Shown: piece after piece, positions 20,601 to 32,121 of the stretch | How the letters are laid out: the number at the start of each line of letters is the position of its first letter | Numbering within the stretch: the first letter of the stretch is position 1 | DNA from: Piezodorus guildinii | Taxonomy: Eukaryota; Arthropoda; Insecta; Hemiptera; Pentatomidae | Direction of reading: 5' to 3' | DNA length: 64,000 nt | Assembly (NCBI GenBank): GCA_023052935.1 | Contig: CM041298.1 | Location: 15,855,371 to 15,919,370, forward strand | The notes under the pieces: generated by a model | Database searches by the model: none | What the model was told of the DNA's origin: nothing | The model's input: only the letters and a program-made list of their open reading frames with translations | Program-made: the position numbers and the translations under genes

Positions 20601-20825
20601 TTTTTTTTTAGACTCAAAATATTAGAGGCAACTCACTCCAGGAGTCGCAAAAAAATCAAAACGTTTACGCGGAAAAAATCACATTTTACTTAACATCTCT
20701 GTTTTTAGTGGAGGTAGAAAAATAAGTTTAGTGTCAAAATTATCCTATTTTATAGCGCAATAACTAAATAAATAAATCATTAAAATATCCTAAACAATAG
20801 GTCATGTGTTATGAAACAAAAAAAA

Positions 20826-21577
20826 TCTGGTGCGGGCAACACACGACTTTCATTTACCTCAATTTTTAAAATCAATGAAAGAATTTTCAAATACAGTTAG
20901 AGATAAAAATACGTGAAATTATTAAGGAATTAATCAAATTGAATTTATATAGAAACATGTGTTTTATTAAAAAATCAATTATATTATTATCTTAAATAAT
21001 CAGTAAGTTTTACCTTATTTTCATCACTCTCTATTAACTTTTAAAAGCTTGAGTATGAGATGATAATTTTTCTAAAATCTTTAGCTTTCCAACGGTGTAT
21101 CATACATGTACATTACTGCTCTTATGTTCAAAAACGAAAAATTGCATTAAAAAATATTTTTTCTGTTTTCTCCTTTAGTTGGGTATTGAATTTATTCAAT
21201 TTATATATTTACCAGTTTGTCATCAGCGTTAACAAGATAATCTAGTTATTATTATTGAATCTACAAAATTAAAGGTACTTTAGGGGAAGAAAATTTAAAA
21301 AATCGGCATTTAAGCCCTGTCAGACCATTTTTATCTAAATAAAACCTACATGATATTAAAGCCCATTAAATTTTACATCGATATAGCTAGTTTAATCAAA
21401 ATCGTCGGAACCGTTTTTGAGAAAATCGAAAAAAGGTGCAAAATGCATGGTATAAAGTGCCTCTTCTGGTAGGCTCATTTTGATGAAAAAAGTTTTGTCA
21501 CGTCTCGGGCGTATAGTTGTCTTAAATATGAGATTTCAGTTTCATAGGACTTACCGTTTCCGCCCGGGAGTTACCAC

Positions 21578-21618
<41 letters not shown>

Positions 21619-21757
21619 TCACACACACAGACCTTTTTGTGGGACTTGGTTATTTGGACTCAGGGGACCCTAAAACGTGTATTTCCGTTGAAAACTGGAA
21701 TTCGAAAATTTTCACGATCGCAATACTTCCCCTTACTACATATAGTAAGTGAAAGTA
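20826..21757 (+). mobile_element. Family X copy, full length, expanded (CA)n
   Basis: Starts TCTGGTGCGGGCAACACACG and ends TAAGTGAAAGTA. The internal (CA)n tract near 21577-21628 is much longer than in most copies. Open frames across the CA tract are spurious. Confidence 0.85.
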
Positions 21758-22078
21758 ATATTATCCATCAAATTTCAAATATGGAAACTGTCGTCAAATT
21801 TTCGTTCCTATCGATAAAAACAGAATGGGTTGTGTGTTACATTTTCAATGGTGAAAAAAACGTTAAAGAAAACTATAGAGCCAAAAGTCATAGTCATGTT
21901 AAAATGCACTTGTTTGAATGAATTATTTAATAAAGAAGCATTTCGAATTCGGACAAGGATGGAATAATCCGGTCCAGGTCAAGGTCGGATGGAGGATTTT
22001 CGTCAATGAAAGCTGAAAAAAAAAAGTTCTCATTTTTCAAAATACTTAATACATATACCCTCAACAATTAAGTTCTTT
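21758..22078. other. No recognised gene
   Basis: AT-rich spacer between two family X copies. A plus-strand frame continues a short way from the repeat but has no recognisable domain. Confidence 0.4.
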
Positions 22079-22969
22079 TACTTTCTCTTACAATATATAG
22101 TAAGGGAAAGTATTGCGATCGTGAAAATTTTCGAATTCCAGTTTTCAACGGAAATACACGTTTTAGGGTCCCCTGAGTCCAAATAACCATGTCCAGCAAA
22201 AAGATTTGTGTGTGTGTGTGGTAACTCCCGAGCGGAAATGGTAAGTCCTATGAAACCGAAATTTCATATTTAAGACAACTATACGCTCGAGACGTTCCAA
22301 AATCTTTTTCATCAAAATCAGCTTACCAGAACAGCCACTTTATACCGTGCATTTTGCACCTTTTTTCAATTTTCTCGAAAACGGTTCCGATGATTTTGAT
22401 TAAACTCGCTATATCGATGTAAAATTTAATGGACTTTAATATCATTTAGGTTTCAATCGGATTAAAATGGTCTGATATGGCTTAAATCCGATATTTTAAA
22501 TTTTCTTTCTCTAAAGTAACTTTAATTTTGTTGATTATATGAAAATAACTATATCATCTTGTTACCACTGATGAAAAACAAGTAAATATATAAATTGAAT
22601 GAATTCGATACCCAACTAAAGGAGAAAACTGAAAAAAATTAATTTTTATGCAATTTTTTGTTTTTGAACATAAGAACAGTAATACACATGTATGATATAC
22701 CATTGGAAAGCTTGAGATTTTGGAAAAAATATTATCTCATACACTAGCTTTTAAAAGTTAGAAGAGAGTGATGAAAAGCCGATAAAACTAAGTGATTATA
22801 TTGGATAATAATATACTAGATTTTTTAATAAAACACATGTTTCTATAGACATTTCATTTAATTAATTCTTTAATGGTTTCACTCATTTTTATCTCTTACT
22901 GTGTTTGAAAATTCTTTAACTGATTTTAAAAACGGAGGTAAGTGAAAGTCGTGTGTTGCCCGCACCAGA
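22079..22969 (-). mobile_element. Family X copy, full length
   Basis: Minus-strand copy from the terminal hairpin (TACTTTCTCTTAC) to TGCCCGCACCAGA. It is followed within seven bases by another minus-strand copy, a head-to-tail arrangement. Confidence 0.85.
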
Positions 22970-22975
22970 TTTTTT

Positions 22976-23542
22976 TACTTTCACTAACCAATACATGGAA
23001 TATATAGTAAGGGAAAGTATTGCGATCGTGAACAATTTTCGAATTCCAGTTTTCACCGGAAATACACTTTTAGGGTACCAAGAGTCCATATGACCAAGTC
23101 CCGCAAAAGACAACTATACGCCCGAGATGTTACAGCAACTTTACCATCAAAATTAGCTAACCAGAAGAGCCACTTTATACCATGCATTTAGCACCTATTA
23201 ACGAATTTCTCAAAAACGGCTCTAACGATTTTGATTCAACTCGCAATATGGGTGTAAAATTTAAAGAACTTTAATATCATGTAGGTTTTATTTTGATTGA
23301 AATATATGCTGATATTTTAAATTATCTTTCTCTAAAGTACCTTTAATTTTGTAGCTTTCAAAAGATTAGGCACATCATCTTATTAGCATTGATAAATAAC
23401 TGCTAAATATGCAAGTTAAGTGACTTTGATAAACAACTTAAGGGTAAAAGTGCAAAGATTTCTTTATGCAATTTTTTTTGTTTTGTTTTTTTAACACAAG
23501 AATAGTAATATTGATGTATAATATACCGTTGGAAAGCAAAAG
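22976..23542 (-). repeat. Family X copy, first part (split by Jockey element)
   Basis: Minus-strand copy whose sequence continues at 28081-28396. The break is flanked by GGAAAGCAAAAG at 23531-23542 and 28069-28080, the Jockey target duplication. Confidence 0.85.
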
Positions 23543-23795
23543 AAATAAATAAAATAAACTTTATTTACATTTTTACATATTGACAAAATATTTATAAATG
23601 ATTACGGATGAGACATCCTTACAATCATCAAATGTTTGGTTCATTTGGTAGTTATAATCTAATTAACTAATCTATAATTAGTGGTAAAATTAAATTGTGA
23701 TTATATAATGTTGTAGGAAAAATTATACAAAAACCTACTAATAAAAACAGATAACACAGTTGATAATATAAAATTAGAAATTAAAATAAAGTAGC

Positions 23796-26507
23796 TTAAG
23801 TTAGTAACACATGTTTAGTTCTTTTATGAATGTAGCGTTTTAGAGATGCTTTATTATAGTTACCGATTTCCTTTATTAATGGATTTTTGGAGACTGGTGT
23901 TTTACTGAAGTAAGAGGCTGTTTGATTATGGACAAAATGTTTAATTGTTGGAAGCTGTAAGTCCTGGAGCATGGATGATATTTTAGTGTAGCGGGGGTAA
24001 TTGTTAATTATCCGCATTGATAGATTTTGAATCCTTTCAAGTTTTTGGTAGTTAGTCAAGCAGGTTGAGCTCCAGACTGGCGAGGCGTATGTAATTAACG
24101 GGCGAATAACTGATTTGTATATTATTAATTTGTTATGAGAGCTCAAATGGGATTTTCTGTTGAAGTATGGAAACATTTTAAATATTAATTTTTTGGCTTT
24201 ATCAGTTTTTCTATTGATATGATCTGTGAACGTAAGAGATTTGTCTAATGTTATGCCTAGGTACTGTACGGATTTTGACCAAGGGATGAGAGCTGAATTT
24301 ATCTTGATTTGGTGGTTTATTTGTGGGCGACGTTTAGTGAAAAGAATTGCTTCAGATTTGGTGGGATTAATTTTTAATTTCCATTTTATGCAATATTTGT
24401 GAAATTTTTTAAAATATAGTTGAAGGCGATTCACTATTGTATCTATGCGATATGATGATGTATACAATGCTGTATCATCAGCGTATAATGACCTCGTCAC
24501 AAATGGATGGGCTGGTAAATCAGAAATGAACAAATTAAATAGGATTGGAGATAGGCAAGAGCCTTGAGGAAGACCCGCTAAGATGGGGAGTGTGTCGGAA
24601 GTAGATGTCCCAACTTGAATATAGAACTGTCTATTTGTTAAATAGGAGTGAATGATGTGAATCAGGTATGGTGGGAAGTTGAATGCGATTAATTTGTATA
24701 TGAGCCCGGAGTGCCAAATGGTATCAAATGCTTTTTCGAGGTCTAGAAGGAGCATGCCGGTATGTTTGCGTTCGTTAAAGGCTTTTGTGATGAAGTCAGT
24801 AAGTCGTGCTAATTGGTCAATAGTGCAGTGGTGATTCCTAAAACCAAATTGTTCATCTATTAGGAGGTTCTTTAGTCTAATATGCTTGTTAATTCTTTTG
24901 AGAATTAGTTTTTCCAGAATTTTAGAAAGTATATTAAGTAGACTTATAGGTCTGTAGTTCGAAACATTACTATGGTCTTTATTCGGTTTTTTTATTACTA
25001 TAGTTTTGGAAGTTTTCCAGATGATAGGGAAGTAGCTATATCTCAATGTGCAATTAAATACTTTAGTTAAAAAATAAATCGATTTTCGGCTTAGATTTTT
25101 AATAACTAAGGAGGGGATGCTGTCATCACCTGGGGCTTTTTTTGGCTTCAGTTCTTTAATGATATTTGCGACTTCTTTCGGAGAAATGGAAGAGAAATTA
25201 ACAATAAAAGGTAATTTTAAATAATCGCGGACGGATTTTAGAATTTTACGGTTGTGGTGATTTGAACCAAGGAGAGAGGTGATTGAGTGAGTTGACTGGA
25301 AATGCTTGACTAATAGCTGAGCTTTTTCCCTGTCCAGATAAGCGTAGCCGTCGTTATTTTTTAAAGGTGGAATTTTCGGGGACTGCTTAGTTAAATTTTT
25401 GTGAATTTTCCACATGTTATTGTCCCCTGGCTGACAAGATTTCAAAACCGTAGCCCAGTTTTCGTTTTTCCAGTCATGGAGACGTTTTTTAATGTAACTG
25501 TTTAGTTTATTATAGACTAATTTGGTTTTTGGAATTTTGTTACGCTGGAAAGATCTTTTTAATCTATTTTTTAAATATATTAATGCTCTGAGTCGATATG
25601 GTAAATTATTATGATAATACGGGTGGTAGTATTGTTGTGGAATGGATAAGGACATGGATAATTTTATATGTTCATAAAAATCGATTAGTGTGGTATCGAT
25701 TTCTTTCGAATTATTTATGGTTGGGTTTATATTGATTCGGGAATCTAGCTCTTTCCTGAACTTTGGCCAGTCAGCGTCTTTGAGCGAAAATTTGAGTATT
25801 TTGGAAATTTTTGGTAAAGGAGATTGTATACGAAAAATCACGGGATTGTGGTCCGAATTTAAACATGGTAAAGCGATAAGAGGTGATAAGTTGTAAATAT
25901 TTTTTGTAAGAGCCAAATCGATGATGCTAGGTTTGTAATTACGTTGAGTCGGTATATGGGTTGGTTCAGACGGACTGTGTAATTGAATATGGTTTTTTAC
26001 GATAAAATTTAGAATTAATTTACCGTTTTTATTTGTTCTGTTACAGTTCCACTGTGTGTGTTTCGCGTTTAGATCGCCAAAAATGATAACTTGTTTATTT
26101 AAATTAAATAGTTTACTAATATCTGGAATATTTATTTTATTTGGTGGGATATATACAGATATTACAGTGGTCGATTTATTGTTAATAATTGTATTGATCG
26201 CCACGGCTTCGGTAAACATTAAGTCAGGAACGTGTATAAAATGATGCTGAATATCGGACCGCACTAAAAGCATGACCCCCCCTCCAGCTCTACTACGGTC
26301 ACGTCTGTAAATGACATATCCTGGAAGAGAGAAACGATCAGTTTCAGAAAGACGAGTTTCACAAACAGAGACTAAATGGGGTTGATTATGATTTAAAAAT
26401 AATTTAAATTCTACATCGTTTCCGCGAATAGTTTGTGCGTTCCACATCATAAGTTTAATTTTACTATTGTCACTAGTCATTAGAATTTTCCGAATGAGTT
26501 GTAGCAT
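23796..26507 (-). CDS. Jockey ORF2: endonuclease and reverse transcriptase
   Basis: An uninterrupted 903-codon frame. The N-terminal ~230 residues are an APE-type endonuclease (MWNAQTIRG, VCETRL, IIFGDLNAKHTQW, LALTKN, LNSDHNPV), which would nick the target. The reverse transcriptase follows with NYRPISLLNILSKILEKLI, DEQFGFRNHHCT, LLDLEKAFDTIWH, AGLPQGSCLSP and the catalytic YADDTALY, then a thumb (KSVQYLGITLDK) and a C-terminal part with no RNase H. All key catalytic residues I can check are present, so the protein could be active. The first recognised domain residues lie about 18 codons after the first ATG, so the true start could be one of the nearby Met codons. Confidence 0.93.
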   Translation of the reverse strand: MLQLIRKILMTSDNSKIKLMMWNAQTIRGNDVEFKLFLNHNQPHLVSVCETRLSETDRFSLPGYVIYRRDRSRAGGGVMLLVRSDIQHHFIHVPDLMFTEAVAINTIINNKSTTVISVYIPPNKINIPDISKLFNLNKQVIIFGDLNAKHTQWNCNRTNKNGKLILNFIVKNHIQLHSPSEPTHIPTQRNYKPSIIDLALTKNIYNLSPLIALPCLNSDHNPVIFRIQSPLPKISKILKFSLKDADWPKFRKELDSRININPTINNSKEIDTTLIDFYEHIKLSMSLSIPQQYYHPYYHNNLPYRLRALIYLKNRLKRSFQRNKIPKTKLVYNKLNSYIKKRLHDWKNENWATVLKSCQPGDNNMWKIHKNLTKQSPKIPPLKNNDGYAYLDREKAQLLVKHFQSTHSITSLLGSNHHNRKILKSVRDYLKLPFIVNFSSISPKEVANIIKELKPKKAPGDDSIPSLVIKNLSRKSIYFLTKVFNCTLRYSYFPIIWKTSKTIVIKKPNKDHSNVSNYRPISLLNILSKILEKLILKRINKHIRLKNLLIDEQFGFRNHHCTIDQLARLTDFITKAFNERKHTGMLLLDLEKAFDTIWHSGLIYKLIAFNFPPYLIHIIHSYLTNRQFYIQVGTSTSDTLPILAGLPQGSCLSPILFNLFISDLPAHPFVTRSLYADDTALYTSSYRIDTIVNRLQLYFKKFHKYCIKWKLKINPTKSEAILFTKRRPQINHQIKINSALIPWSKSVQYLGITLDKSLTFTDHINRKTDKAKKLIFKMFPYFNRKSHLSSHNKLIIYKSVIRPLITYASPVWSSTCLTNYQKLERIQNLSMRIINNYPRYTKISSMLQDLQLPTIKHFVHNQTASYFSKTPVSKNPLIKEIGNYNKASLKRYIHKRTKHVLLT

Positions 26508-26732
26508 TTATTGTAATGTATACGAGAAAGTATGTTGTAAAAGAGTACGGGATATAAAGATCGCTGATAATTATTATTGTGAAATTGAAGCTAAGGCTAA
26601 AGTTGTTTATGCAGCAGCTTATACAATAGGAATTTAGCAAGACACTGTGTATAAACAATTTTACATCGCTAACACTCATAAGAGATTTGAATAAATAAAT
26701 ATTACGAGTATTTTTGCACAATGGAATGACCA

Positions 26733-27868
26733 TTAATCCAACATAGAAAGTAATCCTTCTACGAGAATAAAGATTTTTGACATGCCATCTTCGGCGCTTT
26801 TTAGTTGTAATAAAATTTTTTTAAAGTTTGTAATTAATTTACTTACATTAAATAAATTGAATATATTTTTTATCTCTTTAAAACAATCAGACATGGTAGG
26901 TTCGTTAGAGTTGCTGTTGGCGGTTTTCGGAGAGAATGTATTTTGAGGCCACGGAGATTTCGGGGTTGGTAGAACTGGAAATTCTTGGTCAGTTTGTTCA
27001 AATGTTTTTCGTGGAATCGCTCGAAGTGCTGGTTTTTTTTTGCTTAACTGTAATTCGAGATTTCTTTGATATTTCGTACATTCCGTGGAATTTGAAAAAT
27101 GTTCATCGGAGCAATTACAGCATTTGGGTTTGAACCCGTCGATTAATGTGTTTGGGCAGTCCTTTGAAAGATGGTCTTCGGCACATTTCAGACATTTTGG
27201 ATTTTTAAAGCAATTACGTGCCACGTGGTTAAATTCTTGACATTTGTAACATTGAGTTAAAGTTTTGTTAGATCTGTATTTTTCCCATTTTATTACAATG
27301 TTACAACTATAGCGAATGTTATTTAATTTGGCTAGCTGTTCTTTATTATCTAAAATTACTATTAGTATCGGAAGCTTTATAGACCCGCTGGCAGATTTTT
27401 TCTCCATTTGGTAGATTTTATGAATGGCTAAACCTTGATTTTGTAGGTCAGTCGAAATTTCTTCAATGGGGAACTGAGGAGGCATACCTTTTAAATAATT
27501 TTAGGTTTCGTTTCACTTTTTGGAGTGAACGTGTGAAAGCCGAGATTGATATCTTTTAAGAAATTTTTTACGAGTTCAAAGTCTTCACTGTTATGGACAT
27601 ATATTGTAGTTTTATTCATATTATATTTTATATTTAAGTCTTTCACTTTTGATTTTAAATTGTTAATAGCACCACTGATGTTGTTGTAAGATGAGTTTAC
27701 TATTATGGGAGGATATTGACTTTTGTTCTGTTTCTGACTTACTATGTTTTTTAAGATTTCGGTATCTTCTTCATCTAAATCGGAAAGTATGTCATAACTA
27801 TTGGAGGTTTCAATGTTGAACTCACCTCTTTTACGTTTTGTTGACGTGCTGGCTGTCTGTTCGGCCAT
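26733..27868 (-). pseudogene. Jockey ORF1 (Gag-like, zinc knuckles), one frameshift
   Basis: Likely start MAEQTASTSTKRKRG at 27868. An acidic and charged N-terminal region is followed by a fold ending SETKPKII, where the frame stops at about 27491. The adjacent frame continues without a gap as MPPQFPIEEISTDL (PRE/C2HC-type region), then three zinc knuckles: CYKCQEFNHVARNC, CLKCAEDHLSKDC and CCNCSDEHF with a later Cys. One missing base in the short T/A run at about 27493-27502 explains the break. The product would bind element RNA and form particles with ORF2 protein. This may be a real lesion or a consensus error. The ORF1 stop and ORF2 start are about 225 bp apart. Confidence 0.85.
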
Positions 27869-28068
27869 AGTTCGTGCTTGGCCCCCGACCGGGGCACTCT
27901 TGCTTGTATTTGTTTGATTGGAGAACAATTTGAGTAACAAACAACTGATAAACACAAAATAAAAGATTTTTCGAAAGAAAAAAGAATGACTGTAAATAAA
28001 ATCACTGACTAAAGGAGAGACTGATTAGACCACTGAACTGTACCCTACGGCTGCTAGACGTGGACTGT
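27869..28068 (-). promoter_or_regulatory. Jockey 5' untranslated region, presumed internal promoter
   Basis: The 5' end begins ACAGTCCACGTCTAGCAGCC directly after the target duplication. Jockey-clade elements carry a TATA-less promoter downstream of their start site. I infer it here from position only. Confidence 0.45.
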
Positions 28069-28080
28069 GGAAAGCAAAAG

Positions 28081-28396
28081 ATTTTAGAAAAAAAAAATAT
28101 TACCTAATACACGAAATTGTAAAGGTTAATGGACAGTGATGAAAAGCCGAAAAAACTAACTGATTCTTGTAAATAAAAATATAGTAGTTTTATAATAATA
28201 AACATATGATTTATAGAAATTAAATTTAATTAATTCTTTAACAATTTATTTTTATCTCTAAATGTATTGAGAAATTGCTAAATTGATTTTAATAGCGGAG
28301 GTAAGTGAATTTTTTTTAAATTTAAGTTTATTTACTGGTTCTTAAATTTATTTTTACAGCTGAGGTATATGAAAGTCGTGTGTTGCCCGCAGCAGA
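28081..28396 (-). repeat. Family X copy, second part, with small internal rearrangement
   Basis: Continuation of 22976-23542. Near 28300-28360 the GAGGTAAGTGAA end sequence occurs twice (GGAGGTAAGTGAA and CTGAGGTATATGAA) around T-rich filler. Confidence 0.75.
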
Positions 28397-28551
28397 TTTT
28401 TATAAGTATGTTTATCCTTTTAATGTCACTTGATGTTACTATGGCCCACATTCTCATATTTACACTTTCACAGAACTTCCTTCGAAAAGTCCTAAATTAT
28501 TCCTGATGCCACACTTTGGAACGCTTTACACATCTCCGCCAAATTAAATCA

Positions 28552-28554
<3 letters not shown>

Positions 28555-28640
<86 letters not shown>
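28555..28640. repeat. Homopolymer of 86 T
   Basis: An uninterrupted T run of 86 bases. Possibly the poly(A) tail of a recent retro-insertion or an assembly artefact. A phenylalanine/lysine open frame across it is meaningless. Confidence 0.95.
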
Positions 28641-28641
<1 letters not shown>

Positions 28642-28769
28642 AAATTTCTCAAATCCTTTGGTTTGTTGGCCATCTCACCATTTTTTTTTCTACTCAGAAG
28701 AAAAAATATTTTCATTCATTAATTCTCTGTGAGAAAGGGCTTTGATTTTTTTTTTTTAAAACATTTTTA

Positions 28770-28890
28770 TCTTTTGGTACTCATTAAAGATCCCTGTCCT
28801 AATTTAATCTAATGCAAAAGCCATGACTCACATCATAGCATCGTCCGTTTGGCCACAGCCTCACAATGTGACGTTGAAATAAATAACAAG
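28770..28890 (+). repeat. SINE-A 3' fragment
   Basis: Matches the SINE-A segment CTCATTAAAGATCCCTGTCC to the ACGTTGAAATAAATAAC tail, with the middle diverged. Confidence 0.7.
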
Positions 28891-29026
28891 ACTCTCAACA
28901 CAACACTGAGTCACTATAACCTTCCTCGTTGCAACATAACATTATTACGAGATAATGTATGTTTCACAGCATCGATTTTCCATTCTTCCTAAAGACATCA
29001 AATGTTCAAAAGTAATTGTATTTATT

Positions 29027-29602
29027 TATTTTATTTATTTTTTTTATTTATTTATTGTAATTTACAACTGTACTAAAGAATACAATAAGTAAATATGTAG
29101 AATGAATATAAAAAGACATGAAAATGTCTTGAGAAAGAACCACCCCGTGGTAGCACTTCACTAACTATTTTAATAAAGTAGGTCCCGAGGCCACCTTCTT
29201 TTCAGTCGCCTTGGAGGGTTATCAGGGATATCTAAGGAAGATAAATTACGGACAAGTGGGTTTGTATGTGCAGGGAGTTTAGAATGGAAAGAGGAGTATC
29301 TATCACGGGCTATGTCTGCAACAAATGGGATGTTTAGGTCATTATGGAGGATTTGATTTGTGACAAAATAAGGAGCATTCAAGATTTTGCGAAGGATTTT
29401 GGATTGTAAGGACTGGATGCGGGAGGAATTAGATGGTTTCGTAGAGCCCCAAAGCTCGATTCCATATGTCCAAATAGGTCTGATAATAGTGATGTAGATA
29501 AGTCTTTTGTAATGTACTGGAAGTTTTGAACGTTTGTCTAGTAAGTGTTGTAGTAATCGATATCTTCGAGCAGTTTCTTGTCGTTTCAGTCTTGAGTGAG
29601 GA
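29027..29602 (-). pseudogene. LINE-B 3' fragment with 14-bp target duplication
   Basis: 5'-truncated copy flanked by TAATTGTATTTATT at 29013-29026 and 29603-29616. The minus strand encodes LNAPYFVTNQILHNDLNIPF, FHSKLPAHTNPLV, IPDNPPRRLKRRWPRDLLY and stop (29170-29382). Upstream parts are frame-shifted. The 3' end is T/A-rich. Confidence 0.88.
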
Positions 29603-29768
29603 TAATTGTATTTATTAACAGAATAATAATGAGGAAGTATGTATTAATGAAATAAATTATTAAGATTGATAGTAACTTTTAGTTTGTTACTTTCAACTAG
29701 AGACCCTTCTCTGCTTCGCGCAGATGCAATTTAAATGTAGTGTCATTTAAGTTAAACAATCAAACAAA

Positions 29769-30108
29769 TCTGGTGCGCGCATCACACGAATTTCACTTAC
29801 CTCCATTATTTATACCAATTCAATAATTTTTAAACAAATTTATAAACGAAAATAAATTGTTAAAGAATTATTTCAATTGGATTTTAATAAAAACATTTGT
29901 TTTAATAAATATTCTATCATATTATTATCTACGACAATCAGTTTGTGTCGTTCAATCAGTTTTATCGGCTTTTCATCACTCTCCGTTAACTTTCACAGTA
30001 GTATGTATAAGATAATATTTTTCTAAAATCTTCAGCTTTCCAACTGTATATTATACGTGTATATGACTGTTCTTATGTTCAAAAACAAACAATTTCATTA
30101 AAAAAATA
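29769..30108 (+). repeat. Family X 5' fragment
   Basis: Starts TCTGGTGCGCGCATCACACG and runs to about the AACAATTTCATTAAAAAAATAC region, where it meets an oppositely oriented copy. Confidence 0.75.
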
Positions 30109-30634
30109 CCGTTAGAAAGAGAAAGATTTTAGAAAAAAATTTATTTGTTAGAAAAAGTTGTAAAAGGTAATATAAAGTAACGAATGGGGAATAAACTCAT
30201 TACTGATTAACAATTTAATATTGCTTGTTTGAATAACGTCACTTTTATGCTACCAAGGCTAATCGGACGATGCTACAGTGGGAGTCCTAAATTTTGCCTA
30301 TCCAGGTTTTATTAGGATAGGGGTCTTTAATGAGTACCTGTCATCGCACCGGCTCGGGACCACCTTTTAACGTCCCCTCCAAAAAACGGGAAAACTAAGG
30401 ATTTTTTACTCCCATTAAAAAATCTTAGAGCCACTCACAGGTTTGAACCCCCGACCTTTGGCATAATATCGTTACATTATTTAATCTAAAACATATGTTT
30501 CTAACAAAAATGAATACACGTTTTATTAAAATCAACTTCAAATATTTTTCAAATTGAAGTATATTTAATAGTTTTTAAATTGATTTTAACAGTCGAGGTA
30601 TGTGAAGTCGTGTGTTGCATGCGTCAGATTTTTT
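30109..30634 (-). repeat. Family X fragment, inverted, split by SINE-A
   Basis: Minus-strand match beginning CCGTTAGAAAGAG and ending GTTGCATGCGTCAGA, interrupted at about 30236-30489 by a SINE. Confidence 0.7.
30236..30489 (-). mobile_element. SINE-A copy
   Basis: Minus-strand copy with the GCTAATCGGACGATGCTAC 3' block, the AGGATTTTTT/AAAAAATC inverted repeat and the B-box complement GGTTTGAACCC. The tRNA head is partly lost. Confidence 0.8.
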
Positions 30635-31079
30635 TTCTTTTTTTTTAAATTAAACCGGATACCGGATTTTTGTATAATAAAACCATTAGAATACAAATAT
30701 GCTAAATTATCGATCTCGTAAAAACACGTCTTTTACTATATTTTGGTAATCAAAACACTTTTGTATGTGAATACTACTCACTCTGTACAAGATTATACCG
30801 CATCATGGCTCAGACGACGACTGAGGACATTTCAACAACTCAGATATGAATCAATTACTGAACCCTACATATAGACTTCCGTTCCCCCTCCACTATATTA
30901 TTCGTGCAAAAAATCACATTATCTTTTTTTTTCTTTGTCCTTTTTATTGTTCTGTTTCAAAGTCAGCATAAATTATATAGATAATTTATTTTTTTAATCA
31001 TTCAAAAAAATACACGTTCAGTAAATTATTATGCAATAATGCATCAGTCTATTGAGAGATTTTTTTACTTTAAATTAAC
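30635..31079. other. AT-rich, old repeat traces only
   Basis: The part at 30660-30760 resembles 17780-17870. No gene is seen. Confidence 0.35.
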
Positions 31080-31081
31080 TA

Positions 31082-32118
31082 TCGGGTTGTTTCACATGAA
31101 ATGTCCGTTTTTATAGTTTCTGAAACACAAAAATGATTTTGCAGGTCTCTGTTGTTTTCTTCCGAATGTTTACATATTTAAAGTAAACAGTTACTAATCC
31201 TCTACCTTTGTATTATAAACATTAGCTTCCCAATCAATTACCCACTTTTTAGTATACCTCCAAATATGAATATAGAAACACGCTATTTTCGAGTAATATT
31301 TTTGTACGAGTTTAAACTCTGCCATTCAGCAGCTGAGGACGCTAGAAATATTTGCAAGGCGTTTGGGGAAGGGAGTGTTAATGAACGGACCATTCGCCGT
31401 TGGTTTGCTAAGTTTTCAGCTTGGGATACCGACTTGGAATACTTGCCCCGAGGAAGACCTCCGTCCGTAATAGACAACGATGCCCTCAAACATACAGTAG
31501 AAGGAAATCCCTACCAAACAGTTAAAGGACTCTCAGCACAACTAAATGCAAGAGCATCTACCGTTTCCAGACATTTAAAGTGTATTGGGAAAGTAAGAAA
31601 GCTTGATTCATGGGTACCTCATTATCTCACTCAGCGGCAGCAATTGAAACGCCTTGAGACCTGCTTGCGAGGCCAAAAACCGAGCCTTTCCTTGAAAGAA
31701 TAATTACCTGCGATGAAAAAAGGATCGCATATGACAATCAGCGTCGGTCAGGCAGTGGTTGAACATCGACGATACCCCGGGGCAAATGCCAAAACCGAAT
31801 TTGCATCCCAAAAAATTATTGGTTACAGTATGGTGGTCCATGGCTGGGATAATATATTATTCCTTTTTACCTAGAGGTGAAACCATTACCTCTACAACGT
31901 ACTGCAATGAAATTGACGAAATGCGCACAAAATTATTAAAAAAACAACCTGGATTGGTAAATCGGAAGGGTCCTATACTCTTACACGACAACGCTAGATC
32001 CCATGTTTCAAAATTTACCGTGCAAAAATTGAAAGAACTGGGCTACGAAATTCTTCCGCACACACCATATTCTCCTGAATTATCTCCAACAGATTACCAC
32101 CTGTTTAGGAATTTAGAC
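31082..32118 (+). mobile_element. mariner-type transposon, right end lost
   Basis: The left terminus TCGGGTTGTTTCACATGAAA follows a TA and resembles mariner ends. The transposase remnant runs to RNLD near 32120, then sequence switches directly to a family X fragment, so the C-terminus and right repeat are missing. Confidence 0.8.
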
Positions 32119-32121
32119 TAG
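31266..32121 (+). pseudogene. mariner transposase pseudogene
   Basis: 31266-31703 encodes the DNA-binding half: FLYEFKLCHSAAEDARNICK, NERTIRRWFAKF, RGRPP and TVSRHLKCIGKVRKLDSWVPH. After a frameshift near 31700 the catalytic half is ITCDEKR, then 31759-32121 with VWWSMAGIIYYSFLP, the second Asp in LLHDNARSH and the third in YSPELSPTDYHLF. The first Asp sits in ITCDEK. One frameshift plus truncation make it inactive. It resembles the Hsmar1/cecropia-like group, as does the copy at 58566-59460. Confidence 0.85.

Larger units (their letters stand above)
23543..28068 (-). mobile_element. Full-length Jockey-clade non-LTR retrotransposon
   Basis: About 4.5 kb with a 5' untranslated region (27869-28068), ORF1 with zinc knuckles, ORF2 with endonuclease and reverse transcriptase, and a 3' region ending in TTTA-type repeats at 23543. 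The 12-bp duplication GGAAAGCAAAAG is perfect on both sides. ORF2 is intact and ORF1 needs only one base to be open, so the insertion is young. It lies inside a family X copy within the long first intron of AIG1-like copy A. Confidence 0.93.

Noticed and set aside
21480..21752. Protein with a Thr-His repeat encoded across (CA)n
   Set aside because: The repeat is the variable CA tract of a family X copy, and equivalent frames in other copies are not conserved.
28497..28722. Poly-Lys and poly-Phe frames over the T homopolymer
   Set aside because: Direct translation of a homopolymer; no gene.
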